64,000 bases of DNA from Candidatus Electrothrix aestuarii (GCA_032595685.2 CP159373.1:269001-333000), one strand, 5' to 3'; counted from the first letter of the stretch, positions 36,473 to 46,651 are shown. A program made the numbers and translations. Notes: generated by a model not told the origin, from the sequence alone.

Positions 36473-37911
36473 CAGCAATTATAAATTTGACAACGTACTA
36501 TTTTATTTAACGAATATGTGTTATTGAAAGGCATGATCAATATCACACGAGTCCTCTGCTTATGCCTTCAAATACCAAAGAATTAACATTCGATACGTTT
36601 GTCAATCAGATCCATAGCATATTTGATGAACTCCCGGATTACCGGAAATTCAGCCCAAACCTCACATATTCAATGAAGGATGCGGCGTTAGGTGCGTTTT
36701 CCATGTTTTTCAACCAATCCCCATCATTCTTATCTCATCAGCGGGCAATGCAGCAGGCTCACGGGCATAATAATGCTCAAAGTTTGTTCGGAATAACACA
36801 GATCATGTCGGACAATCAGACCCGCAATCTTCTTGACACCCTTACTTCTGATAATTTTTATCCAATTTTTTCAGAAACTTTTGATCGGCTTGAAAGTGCT
36901 GGACACTTGGATCGTTATAGAGTGCTGGATGAATATTTGTTGGTTCCGATAGATGGTACAGAATTTTTTCGTTCCTCCAAAATACATTGTGAAAACTGTT
37001 CCGTTGCTCGTAACTCCAACGGAACGGTAAGTTATTCCCATAAGGTTCTTACCCCGGTGGTAGCTGCACCGGACAACAACAAGGTCATCGCTCTGGAACC
37101 AGAATTCGTCACCCCTCAGGATGGTTCAGCAAAACAGGATTGCGAGTTGAATGCTGCTAAGCGCTGGATTGAACGGAACTCTTCTTTATCGGCTCGAAAA
37201 GTTATCATCCTGGGAGACGATTTGTTTTCCAGAGGGCCGTTTTGCAACTTATTATCGGCACACAGTTTTCGTTTTATCCTGATTTGCAAACCCTCCTCAC
37301 ATACGACCCTTTATCAGTATGTTGCCGAACTTGAAAAGAAAGATGGTATTACAGTAAGTTCTCAAAGAAAATGGAACGGAAAATTTCACGAGCTTCATAC
37401 TTATCGTTATGCTAATGACTTACCCCTCAAGCAGGGGGATGACGCTCCTTCTGTCAATTGGGTTGAGTTGACCGTCATTAACACCAAAACACAAGAGGTT
37501 CTGTATAAAAATTCTTTTATCACTGATTTTAAAATAGACAGAACCAATGTTCAATCTATAGTACAAGCCGGAAGAACTCGATGGAAGGTGGAAAATGAAA
37601 ATAATAATATCCTGAAAACAAAAGGCTATCATTTAGATCACAATTTCGGACATGGTGATAAATTTCTCTCGAACACCTTGCTGACTCTCAACTTGGTCGC
37701 ATTTCTGGCCCATACTTTCCTGGAATTTGTTGATAAAAAATACAAAGCCGTCAGATCGGTCTTGTCTGTCCGGAAAACATTTTTTAATGACCTGAAAGCA
37801 TTAACCAAATATTTATTTTTCAGTAATTGGTCTCAGCTGATAAATTTTATGTTTGAACAGCTTGAGATTAAAAGGCTATCGACTTGATAATAATAAAATT
37901 TAAAATTACTG
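36473..37911 (+). mobile_element. IS4-like insertion sequence, 1439 bp
   Basis: The ends are imperfect inverted repeats: CAGCAATTATAAATTT on the left and CAGTAATTTTAAATTT (reverse complement) on the right. The 9-bp target duplication GCTCTTTAA is at 36464-36472 and 37912-37920. One transposase gene fills the interior. The ends and duplication are intact, so this is a recent, possibly active insertion. Confidence 0.9.
36562..37887 (+). CDS. DDE transposase (IS4-like)
   Basis: 441 residues. The catalytic triad can be placed at Asp in LVPIDGTEFFR, Asp in VIILGDDLFSR and Glu in TRWKVENENNNILKTKG, a YREK-like region with a following GHG. The N-terminus (FDELPDYRKFSPNLTYSMKDA) and the C-terminal helices (FLSNTLLTLNLVAFLAHTFL) fit IS4-superfamily proteins. 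The frame is complete and lies within intact inverted repeats. Confidence 0.9.
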   Translation: MPSNTKELTFDTFVNQIHSIFDELPDYRKFSPNLTYSMKDAALGAFSMFFNQSPSFLSHQRAMQQAHGHNNAQSLFGITQIMSDNQTRNLLDTLTSDNFYPIFSETFDRLESAGHLDRYRVLDEYLLVPIDGTEFFRSSKIHCENCSVARNSNGTVSYSHKVLTPVVAAPDNNKVIALEPEFVTPQDGSAKQDCELNAAKRWIERNSSLSARKVIILGDDLFSRGPFCNLLSAHSFRFILICKPSSHTTLYQYVAELEKKDGITVSSQRKWNGKFHELHTYRYANDLPLKQGDDAPSVNWVELTVINTKTQEVLYKNSFITDFKIDRTNVQSIVQAGRTRWKVENENNNILKTKGYHLDHNFGHGDKFLSNTLLTLNLVAFLAHTFLEFVDKKYKAVRSVLSVRKTFFNDLKALTKYLFFSNWSQLINFMFEQLEIKRLST

Positions 37912-37990
37912 GCTCTTTAAGGACCACCAGTGCGCATGCGTTTCATAACATTCCATTTTATACCAATCAACTCATACAGTAACAAACCAC

Positions 37991-38686
37991 ATGAAGGCAC
38001 ATTACTTCCAGCACGTTCCCTTTGAAGGACTCGGATCCATAGAATCCTGGTTAGAGAAAAACAACTTCACTATCACCAGCACCAAGTTCTTTGCAGAACC
38101 GACCTTACCCGATCCTGAGCAGGTTGATTTTCTCATTATCATGGGTGGTCCCATGAGCGTCAACGATCAGGAGGAGTATCCTTGGTTGCACGATGAGCTC
38201 AACTTTATTCGCGAGTTCATCCAACGTGACAAACCTGTTCTCGGTGTCTGCTTAGGCGCGCAACTCATTGCCTCGGCAATGGGTTCGAAAATCTATCCCA
38301 ACAAGGAAAAAGAAATCGGCTGGTTCCCCATTCAGGGTTCGCAGCAGCAAACAGAGGGTACCTTCTCTTTTCCCGCTTCTGCCACGGTCTTTCACTGGCA
38401 CGGTGAGACCTTTGATCTCCCGGAAGGAGCTACTCATCTCGCCCAAAGCGAGGCCTGTAAGAACCAGGCATTTCAAAAAGGAAATGCCATCGGTCTGCAA
38501 TGTCATTTGGAGACTACACCTGAGTCAGCCCGAAATATTATCAGCCACTGCCGAAACGAGCTGGTTCCTGCCCAATATATCCAGGATGAGCAAACGATTC
38601 TCTCTGCCGATGCGGAGGTGTATGCATCGCTTAACCAGCTCATGGCAAAGGTACTCGATTTTCTCAGCAAGCAGATCAACTCATAA
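37991..38686 (+). CDS. Class I glutamine amidotransferase-like protein
   Basis: 231 residues. The nucleophile elbow is GVCLGAQLIA (Cys about 84), with LIIMGGPMSV before it and the His-containing strand IGLQCHLETTPES after it; FHWHGETFDLP is also typical of GATase1-like proteins. It is a stand-alone amidotransferase similar to GMP-synthase-like proteins, with an unknown acceptor. It lies just downstream of the IS4-like element and upstream of an AEC transporter gene. Confidence 0.9.
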   Translation: MKAHYFQHVPFEGLGSIESWLEKNNFTITSTKFFAEPTLPDPEQVDFLIIMGGPMSVNDQEEYPWLHDELNFIREFIQRDKPVLGVCLGAQLIASAMGSKIYPNKEKEIGWFPIQGSQQQTEGTFSFPASATVFHWHGETFDLPEGATHLAQSEACKNQAFQKGNAIGLQCHLETTPESARNIISHCRNELVPAQYIQDEQTILSADAEVYASLNQLMAKVLDFLSKQINS

Positions 38687-38717
38687 TCTCATAAGAATGC
38701 CCTGACCAGAAGCCATT

Positions 38718-39620
38718 ATGGAAAATTTCATCATTACTATAACCTTCCTGCTGATTGGGATGCTTATCAAACACCTCCCCAATTTCCCTGATACGACCGG
38801 GAGCGTCCTTAACCTCTTTGTGATCTACATCTCCCTCCCGGCCCTAGTCTTACTCAAAATCCCGGAGCTAGCTTTCTCCCGGGAGCTCCTGGTGCCAGCA
38901 ATCATGCCCTGGGTTATGCTCCTGTTCTCCGCAGCCCTAATTCTCTTCCTCGCAAAAACCTTCCACTGGGACCGACCAACAACAGGCTGCCTTCTTCTCA
39001 TCATCCCTTTAGGCAATACCTCCTTTCTCGGCATCCCGATGGTGAAGGCCTTTTTCGGCGAAACCGCCATCTCTTACGCCTTAATCTATGACCAGCTGGG
39101 TTCCTTTCTGGCCCTGGCCACCTACGGCTCCTTCATTCTTGCTCTCTACGGAACCGGTGGGGATAAACCCAGCATACACAGCGTGATAAAAAAAATTGCA
39201 ACCTTTCCCCCTTTCATAGCCCTGCTACTCGCTTTTCTTTTGAAGTCCTTCACCTATCCTGCGACTCTGACAAATCTACTCAAAATGATGGCCGCCACCT
39301 TGGTTCCCTTAGTGATGGTCGCCGTCGGTTTCCAGCTCACCCTGAAGCTGAACAAAAAGGTCGTTTCTCAGTTGAGTATAGGACTTGCGATAAAGCTGCT
39401 TATCGCGCCCTTAGCAGCACTCCTCATGTGCAAGATGTCCGGACTGAAGGGCGAGGCGGTACAGGTCTCGATCTTTGAGGCAGGAATGCCACCGATGGTC
39501 TCAGCCGGGGCCTTAGCCATCCTTGCCAACCTGTCACCGGCCCTTACGGCGGCACTGGTCGGCATTGGAATTATTCTCAGCTTTGCCACCCTGCCATTGC
39601 TGTATCAGCTGCTGGCATGA
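38718..39620 (+). CDS. AEC-family transporter
   Basis: 300 residues, about ten hydrophobic helices in two halves. The first half has LLIGMLIKHLPNFPDTTGSVLNLFVIYISLPALVL and the second LVPLVMVAVGFQLTL and EAGMPPMVSAGALAILANLSP, the conserved core of auxin efflux carrier-like permeases. It probably exports or exchanges organic acids. The stop overlaps the start of the next gene by 4 bases. Confidence 0.9.
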   Translation: MENFIITITFLLIGMLIKHLPNFPDTTGSVLNLFVIYISLPALVLLKIPELAFSRELLVPAIMPWVMLLFSAALILFLAKTFHWDRPTTGCLLLIIPLGNTSFLGIPMVKAFFGETAISYALIYDQLGSFLALATYGSFILALYGTGGDKPSIHSVIKKIATFPPFIALLLAFLLKSFTYPATLTNLLKMMAATLVPLVMVAVGFQLTLKLNKKVVSQLSIGLAIKLLIAPLAALLMCKMSGLKGEAVQVSIFEAGMPPMVSAGALAILANLSPALTAALVGIGIILSFATLPLLYQLLA

Positions 39621-40000
39621 GCAATATACGAAGAAAATTTCTCAGGCGACAAATCAAAGCCGGGAAAATCAAGAAACCATCGAAGAAAATAAATTGGCTT
39701 GGTTTCTCGGCAATACTCATCGCTTTTTTTGCATTAGCTGGTACCGTATATTTCTACAGTAGCCCTATTGCGACCGAATTTGTTTTTGGGAAAGTCACGA
39801 TGCTTAACGACACTACTTCAACATCTGGAAGCCGTCGGTGGGTTGTGGTTAAGCTCAAGGATGGCCGGTTTGTACAAGTTGCCCTCCCAAAGCAGTTCAC
39901 CTTTGAGAAGGGCGCGACCGTCAAACTCAGAAAAGTAACAACCGGGCTTTTTGGGGCAGAACTCTTCCGCTTCGTAGGATATCAAAAAAATCAGCTGTAA
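39617..40000 (+). CDS. Small single-pass membrane protein
   Basis: 127 residues: a basic N-terminus (IRRKFLRRQIKAGKIKKPSKK), one helix (LGFSAILIAFFALAGTVYFY, about 35-54) and a small beta-rich periplasmic domain (RRWVVVKLKDGRFVQVALP). It overlaps the AEC transporter by 4 bases in ATGA fashion, so it is translationally coupled and may be an accessory of it. No family is recognised. Confidence 0.72.
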   Translation: MSNIRRKFLRRQIKAGKIKKPSKKINWLGFSAILIAFFALAGTVYFYSSPIATEFVFGKVTMLNDTTSTSGSRRWVVVKLKDGRFVQVALPKQFTFEKGATVKLRKVTTGLFGAELFRFVGYQKNQL

Positions 40001-40196
40001 TACCAAGGAGCAACAACCGTAAAACGTTTTTCAGAGATATGAATACCTCAGCATTGTTCTTTGACTTCCTCCTCTCTTCAGTATATTCTTTTATATGGTA
40101 CCGTTTTTAAAGATCAGCTTCACATATATCAGGCTGTCTTGAGAACTAGTAAGCTTCCTTTTTTACAAAAAAAATACTCTAACAAACAATAAAAAA

Positions 40197-40796
40197 ATGG
40201 AACAGGATCGTATTAAAGTATTAAGAGCTAAGATCGATTATGCAGAAACGGTTCGAGATAATTATAAAAATACCCCCCCAGTTCTTCAAGAAGTCAATTC
40301 TTGCTACCTCGACACGTTAAATCAAGAGATTGAAGACCTAGAGAAGTCATATATTGCTGATAAAAATCAACGTAAATATTCCCGGGTAAAAATCCAACGA
40401 CCTGTACACCTTAAATTCTCATCAGCTCAGTATGAAGGTATTCTGGACAACATCTCCTTGGGCGGCTTTTTCGTTAATGGCGTGTTCAAGCAACCGAAAA
40501 GCAATATTTGCAAAATCGACCTGAAAGAGTCCGCTAGATCTTTAAAGCATTCTATTCACGCTGTCGGTTTAATAGTCAGAATTTTCAACTCAGGCATTGC
40601 CATTGTATTCGTCGGCATGAAATCAAAATATTACAGAAACTTAAAAATAGAATTATTAACTCATGCTACTATTCCTTCGGTATTGCGAGATGAAATTGCT
40701 CAACAGGACATTTTTGAATTTGATGGTGATTTCGTGTGCAACAGGAACTTTACTCTTAACAGAGATAAGCTCAAGAAATTGCTGGATCGCCCTTAG
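40197..40796 (+). CDS. PilZ-domain c-di-GMP-binding protein
   Basis: 199 residues. The PilZ signature is RKYSR (about 60-64) followed by DNISLGG (about 84-90), which fits RxxxR and (D/N)xSxxG and indicates c-di-GMP binding. An N-terminal helix of about 55 residues precedes it. The protein has no output enzyme and likely acts by protein contacts. It is followed by a hairpin terminator of the conserved family at 40888-40926. Confidence 0.85.
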   Translation: MEQDRIKVLRAKIDYAETVRDNYKNTPPVLQEVNSCYLDTLNQEIEDLEKSYIADKNQRKYSRVKIQRPVHLKFSSAQYEGILDNISLGGFFVNGVFKQPKSNICKIDLKESARSLKHSIHAVGLIVRIFNSGIAIVFVGMKSKYYRNLKIELLTHATIPSVLRDEIAQQDIFEFDGDFVCNRNFTLNRDKLKKLLDRP

Positions 40797-40887
40797 CCGG
40801 TAACGCTATTTTTCCAGCTGCTCATCCAACCATCCAATCGTTCAATCGTTCAACTATTGGCAGAATCAATATTGACCTGACAGGTTA

Positions 40888-40926
40888 CCGGGTACGTGCT
40901 CAACGCGTGGCCCGGTCTCTTATTTA
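40888..40926 (+). terminator. Conserved-family hairpin terminator, copy 1
   Basis: CCGGGTACGTGCTCAACGCG folds with CGTGGCCCGG and is followed by TCTCTTATTTA. It is one of five like elements in the window sharing a CCCGGGTA-loop-AACGCGT core. It lies 92 bases after the PilZ stop. The rest of the gap to 41108 contains no gene. Confidence 0.75.
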
Positions 40927-41108
40927 CCCCTATCGCAGCACCATCTGATTTCAGGACGTGATATCCTGACGAATGTTTTTTCGAGTAACTATTGAACTTT
41001 TTGTTTACTTTTCAGATCCAGCGTGTTCTCCTTGCTTCTATAAAAGAACCACGCGGTAACATCCAGATATAATGATTAATAACCGTCAAAAAATATAAGA
41101 AAAGTAAG

Positions 41109-41972
41109 ATGAAATTTTGTAAGTCTACATTAGCGCTGGCGTTTCTTCTCGCTGTCGTAACTGATATTGCCGCTCAGGATCTGAATCAGGCACCGTCACC
41201 TCCCCCCTTGTTTAAATGTGGCCCTGGATTTACGACGTATTCTGTAAAATCTTTAGACGGCGCTGAAGGAGAAGGGGTACGTTGTGTCATGACTGATCAT
41301 CTCCAAACGGTTGAAGGAAAATATCTTGCAGGTGTCTATTGGTATGGGGAGGGGACCTGGGACGATAAGACATACCGCCACATCGGCTGCACCCATAATA
41401 ATGAGGGGTTTCAATCTTTCGTGACCGACATTTTCGGAAACGGCGAAAGCTCCCATAATGAGGTGAGCAGCTTATTATTAACCTCCAACGACAAGCTGCG
41501 TCATATCCGTGTAACCGGCGGTGGATGGAATGAAGAATGGGTCCGTGAACCCGATGGAGAAGCGGACAATTACCGTAGCACCTTGAACAAGGTAACCAGT
41601 TGCGGAAATTATCTCGAAAAAGCTTCAGTGAACCCACTTGATGGCTTAACTTCAGAAGGTAATGGAATTCGTTGTCTCAAACGGAGCCCCTCCTCTTCGC
41701 TACCGGACATATGGTATGGCGCAGGAGAACAGGATGGCAAACCATACCACCATTTCGGCTTTATCACGAAAGGCAACAACATGACATCAGGAACGGCTGC
41801 TGATCTCTGTAATAACCCTGAATCCTCTTGCAGGAAAACTGCCAAAAATGGGCTTACTATTACACCTGAAATGGACTGCTGGCAAGAGACGCAATATCTC
41901 ATTACAGGAGACTGGAATGAACGTTGGAACGGCAGTAAGGAGTATGACTGTAAGATAATATTACAGTATTAA
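41109..41972 (+). CDS. Secreted protein with internal duplication
   Basis: 287 residues with a signal peptide (cleavage near IAAQ, residue 22). The mature part carries a duplicated unit: residues 41-66 (YSVKSLDGAEGEGVRC) and 170-190 (ASVNPLDGLTSEGNGIRC) each followed by a Tyr/Trp-rich strand (VYWYGEGTWDDKTYRHIG and DIWYGAGEQDGKPYHHFG) and a Cys. Eight Cys suggest disulfides. No family is recognised; carbohydrate binding is possible but not shown. Confidence 0.7.
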   Translation: MKFCKSTLALAFLLAVVTDIAAQDLNQAPSPPPLFKCGPGFTTYSVKSLDGAEGEGVRCVMTDHLQTVEGKYLAGVYWYGEGTWDDKTYRHIGCTHNNEGFQSFVTDIFGNGESSHNEVSSLLLTSNDKLRHIRVTGGGWNEEWVREPDGEADNYRSTLNKVTSCGNYLEKASVNPLDGLTSEGNGIRCLKRSPSSSLPDIWYGAGEQDGKPYHHFGFITKGNNMTSGTAADLCNNPESSCRKTAKNGLTITPEMDCWQETQYLITGDWNERWNGSKEYDCKIILQY

Positions 41973-42027
41973 ACCGCAGAATACGTAGCATACGCAGAAC
42001 AGGAAATCCAGCAATAGAATCCCCCTC

Positions 42028-43488
42028 ATGATACTTATCATACAATTCGGCCTCTACCTCCTGCTCATGCTGGGCATCGGGTATTACGCCATGCGCCGCA
42101 CCCAAAATAATGAGGACTTTATCATTGGCGGCCGCACCTTGGGACCGATTACAACGGCCATCAGCGCCGGAGCCTCGGACATGAGCAGCTGGCTGCTGCT
42201 GGGACTCCCCGGTGCAGTCTTTGCCAGCGGTCTGGTTGAGGGCGTCTGGATTTCCCTGGGGCTTATCCTGGGTGCTTATGCTAATTGGCGTATTGTGGCA
42301 CCGCGCCTCAGGGCTTATAGCGAGCAGCTCAATGCGGTCACCCTGCCCACCTACCTCTCTGATCGTTTTGAGGACAGCTCAGGCATCCTCAAAAGCGTTT
42401 CCACCGTATTAATCCTGATCTTTTTCACCCTCTATGTTGCCTCTGGACTGAAAGGCGGTACCCTGCTCTTTGCTCATAGTTTCGAGGCCAGCGAACAAAC
42501 CGCCCTGCTGATTACCACGGTGGTCATTGTTTCTTATACCTTTCTCGGTGGCTACTTGGCGGTCTGCTGGACAGACCTGGTTCAGGGATTGCTTATGCTC
42601 GCCGCCTTGGTTGCTTGCTCTCTGCTCGCCCTCTTTGCCATTTCCGGCTCAGGAGTGGATATTACCGCAACAAAACCAGAGGCATTCCAGCTTAAGACAA
42701 CCTGGCTCACCGGAGCCTCACTCATGGCCTGGGGCCTGGGATATTCCGGGCAACCCCATATTCTGGCTCGGTTCATCGGGATCAAAGGGGTTGAAGACGT
42801 TACCGCTGCCCGTTGGATCGGCATGAGCTGGATGATCATTTGCCTAATTCTTGCGGTTGAAATCGGTCTGCTTGGTATCGGCTATAATACCATTGCCCCA
42901 CTGGATGGCCTTGCCCAGCAAAGTGGCAATAGCGAACTCATCTTTCTCGCTCTTGTCAGCGCCCTGTTCCATCCCCTTATTGCGGGCTTTATCCTGGCCG
43001 CTGTCCTGGCAGCAGTAATGTCCACTGCGGATTCCCAGCTCCTGGTGCTCAGCTCGGCTTTAACCGAGGACCTCCCCTTGTTCAAGCGCCTCAGCAGCAA
43101 ACAACGGGCCTGGGTCAGCAGATTTGGAGTAGTCGGCTTTGCCCTGCTTGCCTACTATCTGGCCTCAGCCAGCAATGACACCATCCTGACGATGGTCGGT
43201 TATGCCTGGGGTGGCTTTGGAGCCGCCTTTGGCCCTGTGGTTATTCTTTCTTTGATCTGGCGCAAGACCACCAAATACGGGGCCTTGGCAGGAATGCTCG
43301 CCGGTGCAGCCACGATTTATATCGTGAAGAACTATATCAGTCTGGAGGAGGAGTATCTCTATGAGCTGCTGCCTGGCTTTATCGTTGCCTTTCTGACCAT
43401 TATCCTCATCAGTGCGCTCACCGAGATGCCCTCAGAAAAGGCACTCCAAAAATTCGATGCGGCAAGGCAGCAGGTGAAAAACAAGTAA
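42028..43488 (+). CDS. putP: Sodium/proline symporter
   Basis: 486 residues with 12-13 helices of the sodium:solute symporter family. Diagnostic segments are DFIIGGRTLGPITTAISAGASDMSSWLLLG, YVASGLKGGTLLF, AWGLGYSGQPHILARFIG and ILAAVLAAVMSTADSQLLV, which match PutP closely. It imports proline with sodium, for osmoprotection or as a carbon source. It is not next to a putA gene. Confidence 0.93.
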   Translation: MILIIQFGLYLLLMLGIGYYAMRRTQNNEDFIIGGRTLGPITTAISAGASDMSSWLLLGLPGAVFASGLVEGVWISLGLILGAYANWRIVAPRLRAYSEQLNAVTLPTYLSDRFEDSSGILKSVSTVLILIFFTLYVASGLKGGTLLFAHSFEASEQTALLITTVVIVSYTFLGGYLAVCWTDLVQGLLMLAALVACSLLALFAISGSGVDITATKPEAFQLKTTWLTGASLMAWGLGYSGQPHILARFIGIKGVEDVTAARWIGMSWMIICLILAVEIGLLGIGYNTIAPLDGLAQQSGNSELIFLALVSALFHPLIAGFILAAVLAAVMSTADSQLLVLSSALTEDLPLFKRLSSKQRAWVSRFGVVGFALLAYYLASASNDTILTMVGYAWGGFGAAFGPVVILSLIWRKTTKYGALAGMLAGAATIYIVKNYISLEEEYLYELLPGFIVAFLTIILISALTEMPSEKALQKFDAARQQVKNK

Positions 43489-43688
43489 AAGACGTCTCAT
43501 CAAACACCACCTCTCCTCCATAGCATCCAGCGAGGATGTGAAGAAAATACTGCTCGACAGCTCTGCTAATAACGAATACATTTCACCATCTTTATGATCT
43601 AGCAATCTGGTCATAGGCTCGGCCTCCCTACAGCAGGTTAAGCAGCCGCCTATGGCTCTCCTTGGCTTGTTCCTTCTGATTTCCCGTT

Positions 43689-44981
43689 ATGACAATGGGA
43701 GAACTTATGCTTATGCAAAAGATACGCAACCTTCTCAGAACATTCTCTGTCATCCCTCTGGCTGGCTGGCTCCTCGGCGCGCTGGTGGCAGCCTTACTGG
43801 AATATTATTTTGGCGATACAATTTCTTACCAGCTCTATCTTCCCAAGATACCTGTCCTCTTCGGCACCCTGATTATGTTGAAGGACCCCGCGCTGATTCC
43901 ATCGGTCCTGGGGTATGACCTAATCATTTATATACTCCCGATTCTCCTGGTCGGACGTTTATCCGCCGGGATAAGCAATAAACTTGCAGAGCTGCTGACC
44001 CGGCTCCCTGTATGGGCCGCCACCCTGCTGCATCTGGCTGCCTTTTACGGCATCCTCCATCTCTGGGCCGGGATCAGTGATTACCGGGTCCTGGTGGTCA
44101 AACTGACCATGATTGCCATTATCCTGACCATCAGCCTCAATATTATTAATGGGTACCAGGGCGAGTTCTCCTGTTCCCATCCAGGCTTTATGGCCTTGGG
44201 CGCCTATACCTCCTCTACCCTGAGCCTCTGGCTCTTTGCCGATGACAAACTTTTCGGCCCGGCCCTGCTCAACCCCTCACTGGGGCCTTGGCTCTTCCCC
44301 CTGATTCTTATTGCCGGGGGCGCAACCGCAGCAATTGGCTCGCTCATTGTTGCCATCCCCTCTTTCCGCACCCGAGGTGATTATCTGGCCATCATTTCCC
44401 TGGCCTTTATGTTCATTGTCAAAAGCGCTATTGAAAACCTGGAAGTCATTGGTGGGCCACGTGGCATGAGCAGTCAGCCAGCCTACTCCTCCCTGCCCGT
44501 GGTATTCATCTGGACCATCCTCTGCATCTGGATCATCCATAACTTCACCACCTCCATCATGGGCAAGGCCCTCAATGCCGTGCGCGATAACGAGGCGGCT
44601 GCCGACTCCATGACCGTCAACACCCGCAAAACCAAGATGACCGCCTTTATGTTCGGCGCCTTCTGGGCCGGGGTGGCGGGCGGCCTGTTCGCCCATGTCT
44701 ACAGCTTCATCAGTCCGGGAGGCTTCGGCATCAGGAACCTGGCGGAAATGCTGGCAATGGTCTATTTCGGAGGACTCAACTCCATAGTCGGCTCCATTGT
44801 CGGCGCCGTTAGCATCAATGTGCTCAGCGAGGCCCTTCGTCCTCTGGAACTCTTTAAATGGATCATCATTCCCTTGATCCTCATCCTCATTATGATCTTC
44901 CGGCCCCACGGCTTGATCTCCTTTACCGAGCTGAATGTGCGAAAACTGATGCGGCCTGGAGGCATTTCTGGAAAAGACTAA
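43689..44981 (+). CDS. livM: Branched-chain amino acid ABC permease, LivM-like
   Basis: 430 residues, about 11 helices. The conserved BPD_transp_2 core is ISLNIINGYQGEFSCSHPGFMALGAYTS, SFRTRGDYLAIISLAFMFIVKSAIENLE, ALNAVRDNEAAADSMTVNTRKTKMTAFMFGAFWAG and GLNSIVGSIVGAVS. Several ATGs are possible; the GGGAGA site favours 43707. The N-terminal ~110 residues add extra helices, as in many LivM. The partner livH, ATPase and binding-protein genes are not in this window, so it is either an orphan or the partners are elsewhere. Confidence 0.88.
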   Translation: MTMGELMLMQKIRNLLRTFSVIPLAGWLLGALVAALLEYYFGDTISYQLYLPKIPVLFGTLIMLKDPALIPSVLGYDLIIYILPILLVGRLSAGISNKLAELLTRLPVWAATLLHLAAFYGILHLWAGISDYRVLVVKLTMIAIILTISLNIINGYQGEFSCSHPGFMALGAYTSSTLSLWLFADDKLFGPALLNPSLGPWLFPLILIAGGATAAIGSLIVAIPSFRTRGDYLAIISLAFMFIVKSAIENLEVIGGPRGMSSQPAYSSLPVVFIWTILCIWIIHNFTTSIMGKALNAVRDNEAAADSMTVNTRKTKMTAFMFGAFWAGVAGGLFAHVYSFISPGGFGIRNLAEMLAMVYFGGLNSIVGSIVGAVSINVLSEALRPLELFKWIIIPLILILIMIFRPHGLISFTELNVRKLMRPGGISGKD

Positions 44982-45086
44982 GTAACTATATTCTATTCCC
45001 CCACAGGACGCCGTATCCGTCGCTGCCTTAGCAGCACGAAACCACTATACTTTACTCTGTAAACCTGAGTAAAAAAGGAGAGAACA

Positions 45087-46535
45087 TTGGCATCTCTTGA
45101 TCAAGCAAAAACCATAATTGGCTGTGAAGAATGGTGCGCCTTCCCGGAGTTGATGATTCCTGCGCTCAAAGCCCGCATTGACTCGGGAGCCAAGACCTCT
45201 TCCATCCATGCTTTTAACATTCAACCCTTTAAGAGGCATGGGCAATCCTGGGTAAGCTTTGAGGTCCACCCTATCCAGAATAACCGCCGTATTGTTATCC
45301 GCTGCGAAAGGCCGGTGGTTGATCGCCGCTCGGTCAAGAGCTCCAGCGGACTTGCGGAGACACGCTATGTTATTGCGGCCACCATGAAGCTGGGAGAGGA
45401 GGTCTGGGAGATCGAGCTGACTCTTGCTAACCGCGACTCTATGGGCTATCGCATGCTGCTGGGGCGGGAGGCTATGGGCAAACGCCTTATCATTGATCCA
45501 TCGCAACGCTTCTGCCTGGGAAGAATTTCACCCAAGCGCGTCCTTGCCTTGTACGAGAAGGCAGAACCCAAGAAAAGCGGCCTCAAGATCGCCTTAGTGG
45601 CAAGCAATATTGATCTGTACAGCAACCAGCGCATCCTGGAGGCCGGGGAAGAACGCGGGCACGAGATGGAGTTTCTCGATATCAAGCAATGCTATATGAA
45701 GCTTGATGCCAAGGAGCCGGAAGTGCATTATCGAGGCGGCAAATCGCTCAACGATCTTGATGCCGTGGTCACCAGGATTAAACCCAGCATGACCTTTTAC
45801 GGTTGTGCGCTGGCCCGCCAGTTCGAGAGCATGCAGGTCTACACGGTCAACTCCTCAGACTCCATTGCCCAATCCCGGGACAAACTCTTTTCCCTCCAGC
45901 TGATGCTGAAAAGCGGTGTCGATATTCCAACCACGGGCTTTGCCAACTCGCCCATGGACACCAAGGATCTTATCGAGATGGTGGGCGGCGCGCCACTGAT
46001 CGTCAAACTTCTGGAAGGAACCCAAGGGCGTGGAGTGGTGCTGGCCGAGACCAGGAAGGCTGCGGAAAGTGTCATCAATGCCTTTAAGGCACTGCGCGCC
46101 AACCTCTTGGTGCAGGAATTTATTAAAGAAGCAGGAGGCAAAGACCTGCGCTGCTTTGTCATTGATGGCAAGGTGGTGGCTTCAATACAGCGTACTGCCG
46201 CACCAGGAGAATTCCGGGCCAATCTCCATCAAGGAGGATCTGCCAACGTTGTGAAGATTACCCCGGCAGAACGGAAGCTGGCTGTTACCGCAGCCAAGGT
46301 ACTTGGTCTCACCTTTGCAGGTGTGGATATCATCCGCTCTGAGAACGGGCCGCTCCTTCTGGAGGTAAACTCCTCACCTGGCCTGGAAGGAATAGAGACC
46401 GCCACAGGCAAGGATGTTGCTGGAATGATGATCGCCTCTATAGAAAAGAAGCTGGGATGGAAGCGGGAGTTAGCAACAGCAACAGCAACAGCAGCGACTC
46501 CTCCTGCACCTCCTCCTCCTACCGATGAAGCATGA
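45087..46535 (+). CDS. RimK-like ATP-grasp ligase fused to a Zn-protease-like domain
   Basis: 482 residues from the TTG at 45087, supported by AAAGGAG 8 bases upstream. Residues 1-155 are an aspartic-protease-like/Zn-protease domain (PF05618-like), with [13 protein letters not shown] and LLGREAMG. The ATP-grasp domain (about 280-465) has [45 protein letters not shown] and [14 protein letters not shown]. RimK-type ligases add amino acids such as Glu to a peptide or protein. The C-terminal tail is a low-complexity Ala/Thr/Pro repeat (about 465-482), encoded by GCAACA repeats. Confidence 0.9.
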   Translation: MASLDQAKTIIGCEEWCAFPELMIPALKARIDSGAKTSSIHAFNIQPFKRHGQSWVSFEVHPIQNNRRIVIRCERPVVDRRSVKSSSGLAETRYVIAATMKLGEEVWEIELTLANRDSMGYRMLLGREAMGKRLIIDPSQRFCLGRISPKRVLALYEKAEPKKSGLKIALVASNIDLYSNQRILEAGEERGHEMEFLDIKQCYMKLDAKEPEVHYRGGKSLNDLDAVVTRIKPSMTFYGCALARQFESMQVYTVNSSDSIAQSRDKLFSLQLMLKSGVDIPTTGFANSPMDTKDLIEMVGGAPLIVKLLEGTQGRGVVLAETRKAAESVINAFKALRANLLVQEFIKEAGGKDLRCFVIDGKVVASIQRTAAPGEFRANLHQGGSANVVKITPAERKLAVTAAKVLGLTFAGVDIIRSENGPLLLEVNSSPGLEGIETATGKDVAGMMIASIEKKLGWKRELATATATAATPPAPPPPTDEA

Positions 46536-46586
46536 CCATAATCTTCTCTTACAACACGCCATCTTGCCAACCTAAAACGTGCAGTC

Positions 46587-46651
46587 GTAGAGATGCACCG
46601 TGTGAAGCCCCCGGCGCCAATGTGGCGCCACCCCCTCAACCTTGCACCTAC
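46587..46651. repeat. Inverted-repeat element with GTAG ends
   Basis: GTAGAGATGCACC faces TTGCACCTAC, around an inner palindrome (GGCGCC-AATGT-GGCGCC). It resembles the dispersed repeats elsewhere in its ends and size. The gene-free stretch from 46536 to 46872 contains nothing else that I can support. Confidence 0.5.

Noticed and set aside
44277-44909. 210-codon minus-strand frame opposite livM
   Set aside because: His/Gly/Asp-rich shadow of a membrane protein gene.
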